Shown in pieces: positions 1 to 7,451 of a DNA stretch of 15,297 nt. The number at the start of each line of letters is the position of its first letter. Position 1 is the first letter of the stretch. The notes under the pieces were generated by a model. It did no database searches and was not told where the DNA came from. It saw nothing but the letters and a program-made list of their open reading frames with translations. This stretch comes from Sulfuricystis sp964478415. Its GTDB lineage: Bacteria > Pseudomonadota > Gammaproteobacteria > Burkholderiales > Rhodocyclaceae. Position numbers and translations under genes: made by a program. Location: positions 1 through 15,297 of the forward strand of contig CAYZII010000051.1 of assembly GCA_964478415.1 (NCBI GenBank), given 5' to 3'.

Positions 1-7
1 GTAGGCT

Positions 8-96
8 AACATCGGCGCAGCCGATGTTAAGCGCAGCGGCCGGAGCCAATAACCGTGTCTATTGGCGAGGAGCGCGGGCTTGATACTGCCGCCCGC
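8..96. repeat. Three consecutive small inverted repeats
   Basis: Three perfect inverted repeats follow one another. The first is AACATCGGC / GCCGATGTT (8-16 and 20-28, 3-nt loop). The second is GCCAATA / TATTGGC (45-51 and 60-66, 8-nt loop). The third is GCGGGC / GCCCGC (74-79 and 91-96, 11-nt loop). They lie where the 5' half of the adjacent toxin gene should be. They could be a REP-like palindromic element or a structured intergenic remnant. I recognise no named family, and positions 1-98 contain no convincing coding sequence. Confidence 0.45.
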
Positions 97-98
97 AA

Positions 99-247
99 GA
101 GGATCGCTACCATGCCCTGAACCGACCGATGAGGGACTCTTGCTGCACCTGACCTTTACCTTGCGCAAGGCGGGCACTCGGATCCGAGTGATCTCGGCCC
201 GTGACATGCACAGAAAGGAAAGAAGGATTTATGAACAAGCCGAGTGA
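99..247 (+). pseudogene. BrnT-like toxin, C-terminal remnant (frameshifted)
   Basis: The frame ending at the TGA at 245-247 encodes TDEGLLLHLTFTLRKAGTRI followed by RVISARDMHRKERRIYEQAE. This matches the C-terminal half of the BrnT ribonuclease toxin family, with its 'RIRVISAR..RKERR.YE' ending. Just upstream, frame 99-119 encodes EDRYHAL, which suits the preceding family stretch but lies in another frame. A one-base loss near 123-125 would join the two as EDRYHAL-NRTDEG. The N-terminal half and a proper start are missing, and hairpins occupy that position. The 3' end overlaps the antitoxin start at 231, as in intact BrnTA modules. It is probably inactive. The family call rests on motif recall, not a search. 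Confidence 0.6.
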
Positions 248-511
248 GAAGATTCCGAAATTTGCCAGCGAAGCCGAAGAGCGGGCGTTTTGGGAAGCGC
301 ATGATTCGACGACTATCTCGATTGGTTACAAGCACGGCGCGTCGTATTCCCCAATCTCAAGCCAACCACCCGCACCCTCTCGCTACGTTTGCCACAGCAT
401 TTGCTCGACGGTATCAAGGCAGCGGCCAATGCACGCGATGTTCCTTACCAGTCGCTGAGCAAGGTCTGGTTTCAGGAAAAAACTGCATGGTCACTGAGCC
501 ATGCGCGATAG
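231..511 (+). pseudogene. CopG/BrnA-type antitoxin with an internal frameshift
   Basis: ATG at 231 follows a purine-rich ribosome site (AAGGAAAGAAGGA, 216-228). The first frame reads MNKPSEKIPKFASEAEERAF then WEAHDST. The family pattern resumes one frame over from 311 as DYLDWLQARRVVFPNLKPTT, then RTLSLRLPQHLLDGIKAAAN and ARDVPYQSLSKVW, ending at TAG 509-511. Joined, this is a full-length (about 93-residue) antitoxin of the 'SEAEE..FWE.HDSTDY' type with a ribbon-helix-helix C-terminus. One base is missing around gattcgacgactat (303-316). The unshifted frame runs to 458 without family similarity. It is either a genuine pseudogene or a sequencing error. Because the partner toxin is also damaged, decay is favoured. 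Confidence 0.7.
477..504 (-). terminator. Possible rho-independent terminator after exbD
   Basis: Read on the minus strand, GCATGG-CTCAGTGA-CCATGC forms a 6-bp stem with an 8-nt loop. AG and six T residues follow (477-482 on the plus strand are A). It lies 23 bp past the exbD stop and would end the receptor-tonB-exbBD transcript. The stem is short, so strength is uncertain. It overlaps the end of the broken antitoxin gene on the opposite strand. Confidence 0.45.
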
Positions 512-526
512 CGCCGGCACCGGTTT

Positions 527-946
527 TCAGCCGTCTGTCGGATCACTGACGAAACCAATCCGGACGAGGCCGGCTTTCGCTGCGATGGCCATCACCTGGG
601 CGACCTTTTCGTAATGCACGTGGCGGTCGGCGCGGATGTGCAGTTCGGGTTGCGGCTGCTGTTGCGCTGCCGCCGCAAAGCGCGCCGGCAGTTCGGCGAG
701 CGTGACCACTTCACCGCTCCAGTAGAGGCTGCCGTCTTCACGGATGCCGAACTCGATGTGCTCCGGCTTGGTCATATTCACGCTCGACGAAGCCTTCGGC
801 AGATCGATCTTCACGGCGTGGGTGAGGAGCGGCGCGGTGACGATGAAGATCACCAGCAGCACCAGCATCACATCCACCAGCGGCACGATGTTCATCTCGG
901 CCAGCGGTGCGTCGTGATGGCGGCGCGAGATGTCAGCTTTGGCCAT
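527..946 (-). CDS. exbD: Biopolymer transport protein ExbD
   Basis: This is a 139-residue inner-membrane subunit of the TonB energising motor. With ExbB it uses the proton gradient to drive TonB. It has a short cytoplasmic N-terminus (about 1-20), a single membrane helix (about 21-42) and a periplasmic domain. The conserved helix aspartate is D25 in VPLVDVMLVLLVIF. Length is normal for the family. Its ATG overlaps the exbB stop by 14 bp, so translation is probably coupled. It is the last gene of the receptor-tonB-exbB-exbD operon, with a likely terminator just beyond. TolR is related, but pairing with ExbB, TonB and a receptor favours ExbD. Confidence 0.93.
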   Translation of the reverse strand: MAKADISRRHHDAPLAEMNIVPLVDVMLVLLVIFIVTAPLLTHAVKIDLPKASSSVNMTKPEHIEFGIREDGSLYWSGEVVTLAELPARFAAAAQQQPQPELHIRADRHVHYEKVAQVMAIAAKAGLVRIGFVSDPTDG

Positions 947-1577
947 GGTCCACCGTCAGGTGTAGATAGAGCTGGTGGGCGAACGTCTCCAGCCGGTTGA
1001 GCCACATCCGGTTGCGGCGCTGGAAGGCGTTGTAGGCGAGCACCGCCGGAATCGCCACCGCCAGCCCCAGTGCAGTCATGATCAACGCCTCACCGACCGG
1101 GCCGGCCACCTTGTCGAGCGTGCCCTGACCCGACAGGCCGATCTGCACCAGCGCGTGATAGATGCTCCAGACCGTGCCGAACAGGCCGATGTAGGGGGCG
1201 GCCGAACCGGCCGTGGCGAGCAGCGTCAGACCATGCTCGGCGCGCAGCATCTCCTCGTCGATCGCGTTGTTGAGACTGCGCGTGAGCAGCTCGCCAAAGT
1301 CGGCGCTGGTGGGACGGCAGGTCAGCGTCAATGTCCGAGCGGTGTCGACCAGTTGTGCCAATACGCTTCGATCGGCGGGCAATTCGTCGATCTGCCGCGC
1401 GGCGCGAAAACGCGCCTCGAACGCCACGGCACGGCGTTTCGCCAGCCAGTTCTCGACGCTGCGTGTGACGATCAGATACCAGCTGGCGACGGAGAGGATC
1501 AGCAGCAAGAGCAGCACGCCCTTGCCGACGGCATCCAGATGACTCAGAAAATGGGCAAAGCCCAGACCTTGTTCCAC
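933..1577 (-). CDS. exbB: TonB-system proton channel subunit ExbB
   Basis: This is a 214-residue MotA/TolQ/ExbB family protein. Membrane helices lie at about 18-38, 118-143 and 163-185. The family signature GLFGTVWSIYHAL (131-143) sits in the second helix, and the third contains GEALIMTALGLAVAIPAVLAYN. The GTG at 1577 was chosen because AAGGAA lies 9 nt upstream, the gene then starts 4 bp after the tonB stop, and the protein begins right before the expected first helix. The reading frame stays open further upstream, but that extension overlaps tonB and looks non-coding. ExbB pentamers surround an ExbD dimer and form the proton path. Confidence 0.92.
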   Translation of the reverse strand: MEQGLGFAHFLSHLDAVGKGVLLLLLILSVASWYLIVTRSVENWLAKRRAVAFEARFRAARQIDELPADRSVLAQLVDTARTLTLTCRPTSADFGELLTRSLNNAIDEEMLRAEHGLTLLATAGSAAPYIGLFGTVWSIYHALVQIGLSGQGTLDKVAGPVGEALIMTALGLAVAIPAVLAYNAFQRRNRMWLNRLETFAHQLYLHLTVDHGQS

Positions 1578-1581
1578 GGGA

Positions 1582-2298
1582 TCAGTTTCCTTGCAAGACG
1601 AATTTGAAGGGTTGCAGCGCGACGGCGCGCACCGCTTGGCCGTCGCGCCGTGCCGGATTGCAGCGCCAGTTGCGTACGGCCTCCACCGCGGCGCCGTCGA
1701 GGCGGGCGAAGCCACTGCTCTCAGCGATGTGCACTGCCGCCACGTTGCCGTCTTCATCGAGCTCGATGCGCAGCACGACCTTGCCTTCTTCGCCGAGCCG
1801 GCGCGAAGTGGACGGATAGCCAGGCGCGACGCGCTCCGGGCAGACGACGGCCAGTTCGGAAGACAAAGTTACCGGCCCGACCGGCAAGGGCGCCGGCGGC
1901 GTCTCGACGACGGGTGCGGGCATCGGCTCCGGTTTGGGTGGCGGCGGGGGTACGGCGTAGTCGGTTGGCGTCACGACTGGCGCCTCGGCAACGATCTGGT
2001 GTGGCAAGGGCCTCTCGACGGGCTTTGGCTTGGGCGGCAGCGGACGTTTGGGGGCTTCCTTCTTCTCCAGCGTCGGTGGCGCGATGAAGTTTACGAACAG
2101 TGTCATCGTCTCATGCGGCGAAGGAATCAGCCGGTATTGCCACAGACCCCACAGCGCCGCGGCGTGCAGGATGAGGACGAGGATCAGACCAACTGCGCGT
2201 TCCACCGGGGCAGTGTAAAACAAACGCCAGTCCGCAGACCGGCGTAAGGATGCATAAAGAAATCGTCTCGACTCAGAATTTGTAGTTGAAGCCAGCAT
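1582..2298 (-). CDS. tonB: TonB energy transducer
   Basis: The 238-residue protein transmits energy from ExbBD to outer-membrane receptors. It has a membrane anchor at about 33-54 containing the conserved histidine (H45 in LILHAAALWGLW). A proline-rich periplasmic spacer follows (about 73-145, with PPPPPKPEP), then a TonB C-terminal domain (about 150-238, APGYPSTSRRLGEEGKVVLR, ending near LQPFKF). Two cysteines, C153 and C213, sit in the C-terminal domain and could form a disulfide. ATG 2298 lies inside the end of the receptor gene (26-bp overlap) and has no clear ribosome site. A downstream GTG (V32) is possible but would sit right at the anchor. The direct link to a receptor gene suggests a dedicated TonB. 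Confidence 0.9.
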   Translation of the reverse strand: MLASTTNSESRRFLYASLRRSADWRLFYTAPVERAVGLILVLILHAAALWGLWQYRLIPSPHETMTLFVNFIAPPTLEKKEAPKRPLPPKPKPVERPLPHQIVAEAPVVTPTDYAVPPPPPKPEPMPAPVVETPPAPLPVGPVTLSSELAVVCPERVAPGYPSTSRRLGEEGKVVLRIELDEDGNVAAVHIAESSGFARLDGAAVEAVRNWRCNPARRDGQAVRAVALQPFKFVLQGN

Positions 2299-4582
2299 AG
2301 AGCGAGCGGCCCGGACCGGGGACGGCAGTCCCCCAGGCGGGCACGGCGCCGGTCGGGGTGGCCTGCGTCGTCATCGTCGTGCCCTGGCCGACGTAGGCGC
2401 CGCCGGTCGGCAGGTAGTAGAGCTTGTCGAACAGGTTTTCGATACCGAAATCGATGCGTGCCTGTTTCCACGAGTAGCTGCCGCGCAGATTGACGAGGCT
2501 GTAGCCCGGCGTGTGGATTTCCTTGCGCGCATCCGCGCCGTCGTTCTTGGCCTTGACCATCACGACTTCGAGCGCATTGTCCCAGCCGCCCAGCGTGTGC
2601 GTGAGCGTGAGTTTCGCATTGAGCGGCATGATGTTGTAGAGCGCATCGCCCGTCGTGCGGTTCTTGCCATTGGTGTAGCTCAGCCAACCTTTCAGGCCGA
2701 ACTGGCCGACACCGGTTTTCCCGAGCGGCATTTTCCCCGACAGATCGAGCCCATAGATGCGCGCCGACTGGTTCATGAACTTGAGCACGGCGAACTGGTT
2801 CGCGGGCAATGGCGTCGTGCGCGGCGCATTGGTCGTCGCATCCCACTGCACGGCGTCGATGTAGTCGGAAACACGCGTGTAATAGGGTGTGGCCTTGAAT
2901 TCCCAGGCGCGGTCGACGGCATGCCAGTCGAAGCTGGCCGAAAGCGTGTTGGCCTTCTCGGGTTTGAGATCGAGGTTGCCGATGTAGCCGTTGCCGTCGC
3001 CGAACCAGTTGACCATCAGCGCCGCCATCTGCCAGGTCGACCAGGCATAGCGCTCATAGAGGTTCGGCGAGCGGGTCTTGTGGGCGAAGCCGAACTCGAT
3101 GTCCTGCGTCGGGCTGGCGGTGTATTTCGCCAGCAGCGTCATGTCCCAGTTGTGGTCGGTCTTGCTGCGATCCGCGGCATTGAAGGCAGCACTGTCGCGC
3201 AACTGATAGTGAAACATCGGTGCCATGCCGTCGGTGGTGGAGTTGTAACCTTGCACCGGATCGGTATCCATGGCCACTCGCTCGAATCGCAGGCCGGCGA
3301 GCGTCTGCCATTGCGCATCGAGCTTCCTCTCCCATTCGCCGAACAGCGCCGTGCGCGCGCGCTCGCCGTTGCGGATGTTCCAGAAAGTGTTGGGCCACAT
3401 GCCGGCGCCGGAAGGCGGCCACCAGTCGTTCAGTTTGTAGAGTTGATATTCGGCGCCGACGCGCAGCAGGTCCTGTTGCGAGAGCGCGATGTCGGCCTTG
3501 GCGCTCGCGCCGGTCGTCTTGCTGGCGGTATACATCGGCATGCCCCAGGCGCAGGTGGCGCTCATCGGCGAGCAAGGCGTGCCATTGGCTGCCGACGCTC
3601 CACCGGAAGCGGTGCCGTAGTAATAGCGCTTGTCCGCGCCGAAATCCATGAAGTGATCGACCTCTTCGTGCCAGGCGCGCGCTTCGAGCGAGCCCCAGTC
3701 GAAGCGGCCGAGATAGCGCAGGTTCAGGCGCTTGGCCTCGTTGTCGAGCATGTCCATGCGCTGGTTCGGATAGAGCTGGTAGGGCAGATCCTGGTAGCCG
3801 AACTTGGCTTCGACAAGATGCTTGCCACCCTTGAAGGCGAGGCCGAGCGTGTGGTTGCGGGTTTCGTAAGCCGTCGAGCCGACTTCGTCGAGCGGCAAGG
3901 TGTGGCCGATGCGGCCGGTGACCGTGGGGCTGACGGCAGAACCGTAAATTCGCTCCTTGAAGTCGCCCCCTGCTTTGTAGTTGTCCGATTGGGCGGTGGC
4001 GCCGGTGTAGCTGATATTGAAGGATTCGGTGGCATAGGCCGCGGCCAGATTGCCACCATAGGCGTTGCCATTGCTGCGGTAGAAGGCGCCGACCTCACCC
4101 TGCACGAGACTGCCTTGGCCTGGCTTGGCGAAGACGGGTGCGGCGGATTTGACGACGATCGCGCCGCCGATCGAGTCGCCGCCGACGCTCACCGGCGTGA
4201 TCCCGGCCCAGACTTGGATCGCTTCGACCTGGCTGGGATCGATGTAGGAGAGCGCCGGATTCATGTGGTTGGGGCAGGAGGCGACGATGTCCATGCCATC
4301 GACCTTGATGCGTAGCCGGTCATCGGCCAGGCCATGGATGACCGGCAGAGAGGAGACGCCTCCCGCGGCTTGCAGGCTGACGCCGGGGAGGTCGCGCAGC
4401 AGGCTCGTGGTATCGCTGGTTGCGGGGCGCAGGCGTTGGAGGTCGGCAGCCGGTAGCGTCTGGGCTCCCGCGCTTTCTTTTTCCGCAGTGACGATGACGG
4501 GGGAAAGCGTCGTTTCCGCCGCCTGGAGCGCGAAAGGGAACGCCGCGATGCTCAAGGCAAGCACGCTGCATTTGAAGCGCAT
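2273..4582 (-). CDS. TonB-dependent copper receptor, NosA/OprC-like
   Basis: A 769-residue outer-membrane receptor. It has a signal peptide (1-21, cut after LQAA), a TonB box (LSPVIVTAEK, 26-35), a plug domain (about 45-150), and a 22-strand barrel ending in the aromatic YAGFNYKF. Plug residues 102-109 read SCPNHMNP, giving a CxxxM motif (C103, M107). HFM at 310-312 gives HxM. In the OprC copper receptor, CxxxM and HxM together bind copper, and these sit at comparable positions. A predicted loop at 337-350 (CSPMSATCAWGMPM) adds two Cys and three Met. The ribosome site GAGGAG precedes ATG. It is the first gene of the operon with tonB-exbB-exbD, under an FNR/RegR-type promoter. Copper as substrate is inferred from motifs. 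Confidence 0.88.
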   Translation of the reverse strand: MRFKCSVLALSIAAFPFALQAAETTLSPVIVTAEKESAGAQTLPAADLQRLRPATSDTTSLLRDLPGVSLQAAGGVSSLPVIHGLADDRLRIKVDGMDIVASCPNHMNPALSYIDPSQVEAIQVWAGITPVSVGGDSIGGAIVVKSAAPVFAKPGQGSLVQGEVGAFYRSNGNAYGGNLAAAYATESFNISYTGATAQSDNYKAGGDFKERIYGSAVSPTVTGRIGHTLPLDEVGSTAYETRNHTLGLAFKGGKHLVEAKFGYQDLPYQLYPNQRMDMLDNEAKRLNLRYLGRFDWGSLEARAWHEEVDHFMDFGADKRYYYGTASGGASAANGTPCSPMSATCAWGMPMYTASKTTGASAKADIALSQQDLLRVGAEYQLYKLNDWWPPSGAGMWPNTFWNIRNGERARTALFGEWERKLDAQWQTLAGLRFERVAMDTDPVQGYNSTTDGMAPMFHYQLRDSAAFNAADRSKTDHNWDMTLLAKYTASPTQDIEFGFAHKTRSPNLYERYAWSTWQMAALMVNWFGDGNGYIGNLDLKPEKANTLSASFDWHAVDRAWEFKATPYYTRVSDYIDAVQWDATTNAPRTTPLPANQFAVLKFMNQSARIYGLDLSGKMPLGKTGVGQFGLKGWLSYTNGKNRTTGDALYNIMPLNAKLTLTHTLGGWDNALEVVMVKAKNDGADARKEIHTPGYSLVNLRGSYSWKQARIDFGIENLFDKLYYLPTGGAYVGQGTTMTTQATPTGAVPAWGTAVPGPGRSLYAGFNYKF

Positions 4583-4618
4583 GATTTTCTCCTCGTTGCT
4601 GGAATGAAATCGCAGCCG

Positions 4619-4624
4619 ATTCTA
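4619..4624 (-). promoter_or_regulatory. Candidate -10 element of the copper receptor operon
   Basis: TAGAAT on the minus strand matches TATAAT at five of six positions and ends 37 bp before the receptor start codon. No -35 hexamer is visible 17 bp upstream, which suits activator-dependent transcription. The likely start site is near 4612. Confidence 0.5.
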
Positions 4625-4646
4625 GGAGGCGAAAGGATTTTCCGGA

Positions 4647-4663
4647 TGCGGCAGATTGTCGCA
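4647..4663 (-). promoter_or_regulatory. RegR/RegA-like palindromic operator, copper receptor promoter
   Basis: TGCGGCA-GAT-TGTCGCA is a 7-3-7 inverted repeat with one mismatch. On the minus strand, 4662-4648 reads GCGACAATCTGCCGC. This fits 10 of the 11 defined positions of the RegR box as I recall it (GNGRCRTTNNGNCGC). Its centre is 36 bp upstream of the last base of the -10 element, an activator-like position. The second receptor promoter has an equivalent site at the same distance. Confidence 0.5.
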
Positions 4664-4687
4664 GTGCATTGTTTTTCCGATATTTTC

Positions 4688-4701
4688 TTGATCTGGCGCA
4701 A
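4688..4701 (-). promoter_or_regulatory. FNR/Anr/Dnr-type box, copper receptor promoter
   Basis: The minus strand reads TTGCG-CCAG-ATCAA, matching the FNR consensus TTGATNNNNATCAA at 8 of 10 positions with exact spacing. It is centred about 82 bp upstream of the predicted start site, suitable for class I activation. The rest of this gap, 4702-4831, shows no gene and no clear terminator for the CcdA-like gene. Confidence 0.5.
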
Positions 4702-4831
4702 GTGTGTGCTGTCTTGCCGGCGCCGATTTCTGACCCACGGCACAGAAGGCCGGGTGATCTGACGATGGCAGCGGCACGCCTTGTCACGTTGCCGCGGCGC
4801 AGAGCTCACGGCTGCATTTGTTTCGGAAGAT

Positions 4832-5512
4832 TCATATAACGAGCGCCAGTCGCCGCACGCCGAGGGTGAGCAGCACCAGCGCCGCCCCGGTGGTAAGCCA
4901 GCGCGCCAGCCAGGCACGCCCGCTTTTGAGTTCGCGGCCGAGCCGGCCGGCGAGCGGCACGAGTACCAAAATCGGCGTCATCGCTGCACCGAGGCCGAAG
5001 GCCAGCCCAAAGGCTGCGCCCTGGCCCGGGCTGCCAGCTTGCGCCGCCAGCGCGAGCAATGAGGCGAGCGGCGTGCAAGGGGTGAGCGACAGCGCCGCGC
5101 CGAGGAACAGCGGCGGCAGGCTGTCGGCTTTGCTGCGATGAATTTTGACGGGTGTGAAAGTCGGCGCTGGCGGGACGGCACAGGTCCTGCTCGTCGGGCG
5201 AAGCAGCAGCCAGAGACCGGCGACGATGCTCGCCATCCCGATGACGGCATTGCCCCAGGCGCCCCCCGGGGCTTTGGACAGCCCTAGTCCTGCTGCTCCC
5301 GCCAAAGCGGCGAGAAGCGTATAGGTGAGCACGCGGCCGGCGAGAAAGATGCCGGTGTGCAGCAAGGCCTCGCGCTGGCCGCTGGCGCGACCGAGTGCCC
5401 AGGTGCCGATGAATGGCAGACAGGTGACGGTGCAGGCGGTCAGCCCCATCGATGCACCGAGCAGCCAGACGGTGGCCAGGCCGACCTGGCCGGCGGCGAG
5501 TTCCTCAAGCAT
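4832..5512 (-). CDS. CcdA/DsbD_2-like membrane thiol redox protein
   Basis: A 226-residue polytopic protein with about six membrane helices. The first helix carries C27TVTC31LP and the fourth carries LTPC146TP. This is the paired-cysteine arrangement of the DsbD transmembrane domain and CcdA, which pass electrons from cytoplasmic thioredoxin to periplasmic thiols. The two halves repeat the same helix pattern. An extra cysteine (C111) lies in the linker. Its ATG overlaps the polyferredoxin stop by 8 bp, so it is the last gene of the receptor-DUF4198-polyferredoxin operon. Here it may keep a periplasmic or membrane partner reduced. A metal transport role, as proposed for some TauE/SafE relatives, is the alternative. 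The substrate is unknown. Confidence 0.75.
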   Translation of the reverse strand: MLEELAAGQVGLATVWLLGASMGLTACTVTCLPFIGTWALGRASGQREALLHTGIFLAGRVLTYTLLAALAGAAGLGLSKAPGGAWGNAVIGMASIVAGLWLLLRPTSRTCAVPPAPTFTPVKIHRSKADSLPPLFLGAALSLTPCTPLASLLALAAQAGSPGQGAAFGLAFGLGAAMTPILVLVPLAGRLGRELKSGRAWLARWLTTGAALVLLTLGVRRLALVI

Positions 5513-6569
5513 CGGCGGATGCGGGCCGTGTCGCGTTTTTCACGAACTTGAGTGGTTTCACCGTGCCATCAGGCAGCTCGCGCTGCACCTTGCGCTTGTA
5601 ATAGTCACGGCACGACGAAAACAGCGCAACCGGCCCCCATTTGAGCTGGATCACGCCATCCTGCGGGCAGTATTCGGCACAGCGGCCACACAGCGTGCAG
5701 TCCTCGTGGTAGGCCTTGCGGCCTTCTTCTCGGGAAATTTCCACGATGTCCATCGGACAGGCTTCGGTGCAGATGTGGCAGCTACCGCATTTTTCGCGCG
5801 AAGGCTTGACGAGTCGCATCGGCGACAGACGCTGGAACACCGCGTTGAAGGCCAGCAGCGGACAGATGCGGCAGAACGGCTGGCGGATCGCCAGCGCACC
5901 GATGATCGTGAAACCGATCAGGAAGTTGGCGATCGCGCCGAGAGCAAAGCTCACGTTGTCGCCGAGGCGCAGCGCCAGCTGTTCGGTGTTGCCGGAAAGC
6001 AGCGTCGTCGCCACCCGAGAGGGGCAGATGTCGCAGTAGGGGTTGCCCAGCGAGTGCGGCGTAACCCCCAGGCCGGTCAACAGCGGCAGCAGGAAGACCA
6101 GACTGAGCAGCAGCAGCCATTTCACCGGTCGTACGCGTTTGACGTCGCCCAGATCGTCCTTCTCGAAGCGGCGCATGCCGATGCCGAACCTCCGGCCGAG
6201 CTTGCCGATCAGCTCCTGCAAGGTGCCGAGCGGACAGACCCAGCCGCAGAAGGCCTTGCCGAGCACGAAGAAGAAGGCGAAGAACGAGACGAAAGTCATC
6301 AGAAGCGGCAGCACCATGCCGAAGGTAAGTTGCTGGGCACGCACCAAGGCCTCGCCGATGCGGTGATGCAGAATGTGTTGTGTTGGCACCAGCACGCAGT
6401 AGCCGCCGTTCATCTGGTCGTAGGCGCAGGAAAGCGCCGGCAGGGCGTTGGAGATCTTGTCGGCCATGTAGGTGCCGACGAAGACGCTGCCATAAACCGT
6501 GAGAAACAGCATCACAAGTTGTACCGTCAGGCGAAAGCGTGCCAGGGTAGGAAAGAGCGTTCTAAGCAT
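5505..6569 (-). CDS. Membrane polyferredoxin (NapH/NosR/CcoG-like)
   Basis: A 354-residue iron-sulfur membrane protein with helices at about 13-35, 81-105, 150-168 and 206-228. The cysteine motifs are C108GWVC112P, C179DIC182P, C233RIC236P, and two complete [4Fe-4S] ferredoxin motifs (C261..C264..C267...C271P and C291..C294..C297...C301P). A further pair, C48 and C58, lies in the first predicted periplasmic loop. ATG 6569 was chosen because GAAAGGA lies just upstream and the extra 15 residues of the longer frame are unlike the family. It overlaps the preceding gene by 8 bp. Relatives move electrons across the membrane (NapH, NosR C-terminus), and CcoG reduces Cu(II). Metal reduction here is inferred from position. 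It lacks the NosR FMN-binding N-terminus. Confidence 0.85.
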   Translation of the reverse strand: MLRTLFPTLARFRLTVQLVMLFLTVYGSVFVGTYMADKISNALPALSCAYDQMNGGYCVLVPTQHILHHRIGEALVRAQQLTFGMVLPLLMTFVSFFAFFFVLGKAFCGWVCPLGTLQELIGKLGRRFGIGMRRFEKDDLGDVKRVRPVKWLLLLSLVFLLPLLTGLGVTPHSLGNPYCDICPSRVATTLLSGNTEQLALRLGDNVSFALGAIANFLIGFTIIGALAIRQPFCRICPLLAFNAVFQRLSPMRLVKPSREKCGSCHICTEACPMDIVEISREEGRKAYHEDCTLCGRCAEYCPQDGVIQLKWGPVALFSSCRDYYKRKVQRELPDGTVKPLKFVKNATRPASADA

Positions 6570-7446
6570 TTCCGGTCGATCCTTTCTTCCGTCGCAGCAA
6601 CGGGGTGGCGGCAAACATGCCGATCAGACCGAAAGCAGCGCCCCAGCCCAGACTTTTGCCCCGGTCGGCATCCGGGCTGTAAAACTGGTTGAAAGCCGTG
6701 AGATAACTGCGACCCTTGTCTTCCTTCGTCGTCGATAGCACGAAGGCGGCGCGGCGCGGAGCGTGTCCAGAGTCGTTCTCAGCCGCTGCGGCCGGCTTGA
6801 AGTCGCGCGGAAACAGCACGGTGGCGATGCCCGCGGCATCGGTGATGAAGGTCGAGCGGCTGCCGAATGCGGTTTCGAGCGTGACCGGCTGGTTCGCCAG
6901 CGGCTGGCCGTTGAAGCGCACGAGGAAGCGCCATTTCTCGCTTTCCCGATAGCTCGCATGCTCGCGCGGTAGCGGGTCGGGCACGATCTCCAGTTCGTGC
7001 TTTTGTTGCCGGAGCAATTCCTTTGGCGAATCGCCGGGATTGCCGAAATACCAGGCTGTCGAGGCGACACGTACCTCCCCGGCGGTTTCCTCGCGCGCGA
7101 CGACCCAATGGTAGTTGCCGATCTTCGGCGTGGCGGATGCGATCTTCGCACCTTCCGCTTCGACCGGGTACTCGACCTTGAGGCGTTCGGCCGGCCCTTC
7201 CGGCGCAAACACCGTCACGGCAGTTGCGGCGATGCCGTGCGGTTTCAGCAGCGCACTGGCGCGTTCGCCGCGCGGATTGCGGCCCGGCAGCAGCAGCGGC
7301 TGGGTCGTCCACAACCTCGCCGCCGGACTCATGGCCTGCGTCGGGACAGCGGCGCTCGCGACGGCGGCGGCCGGTGCATGATGTTCGTGTTGCGCCAGGC
7401 CAGCGCTTGTCGTAGTCAAGCCGAAAAGAATCAGGAGCGCTTTCAT
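6562..7446 (-). CDS. Periplasmic DUF4198-like metal-uptake accessory protein
   Basis: A 294-residue exported protein with a signal peptide (about 1-19). The mature protein begins with a histidine-rich tip (QHEHHAP). A beta-rich body follows, with an Ig-like/carboxypeptidase-regulatory-like stretch (about 173-216: LVRFNGQPLANQPVTLETAF, then DAAGIATVLFPRDF). A C-terminal anchor helix (268-284) is followed by basic RRKK. The layout fits DUF4198 (NikK-like) proteins that accompany TonB receptors for transition metals. The likely role is to receive metal in the periplasm and hand it to the inner membrane. ATG 7446 gives a clean signal peptide. A GTG at 7455 overlaps the receptor stop by 4 bp and is an alternative start. 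The family call is from pattern only. Confidence 0.68.
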   Translation of the reverse strand: MKALLILFGLTTTSAGLAQHEHHAPAAAVASAAVPTQAMSPAARLWTTQPLLLPGRNPRGERASALLKPHGIAATAVTVFAPEGPAERLKVEYPVEAEGAKIASATPKIGNYHWVVAREETAGEVRVASTAWYFGNPGDSPKELLRQQKHELEIVPDPLPREHASYRESEKWRFLVRFNGQPLANQPVTLETAFGSRSTFITDAAGIATVLFPRDFKPAAAAENDSGHAPRRAAFVLSTTKEDKGRSYLTAFNQFYSPDADRGKSLGWGAAFGLIGMFAATPLLRRKKGSTGNA

Positions 7447-7451
7447 CGCGA

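Noticed and set aside
4..33. Integron attC-like core sites (CTAAC ... GTTAAGC) around the first hairpin
   Set aside because: GTTAAGC fits the GTTRRRY core, but the left core does not fit RYYYAAC and the whole element is about 29 nt, far shorter than known attC sites.
62..247. Independent 61-residue gene from the TTG at 62
   Set aside because: Only the last 40 or so residues have family similarity (BrnT); the start lies inside a hairpin without a ribosome site.
2513..4315. Long plus-strand open frame opposite the copper receptor gene
   Set aside because: It mirrors codon bias of the high-GC receptor gene on the other strand; its translation is Arg/Val/Glu-rich with no domain pattern.
4702..4831. 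Terminator for the CcdA-like gene
   Set aside because: GC-rich short palindromes such as GCCGCGGC occur, but none is followed by a T-tract on the minus strand.
5325..6692. Long plus-strand open frame opposite the polyferredoxin and CcdA-like genes
   Set aside because: It spans several clear minus-strand genes, and the translation is low-complexity Arg/Gln/His-rich.
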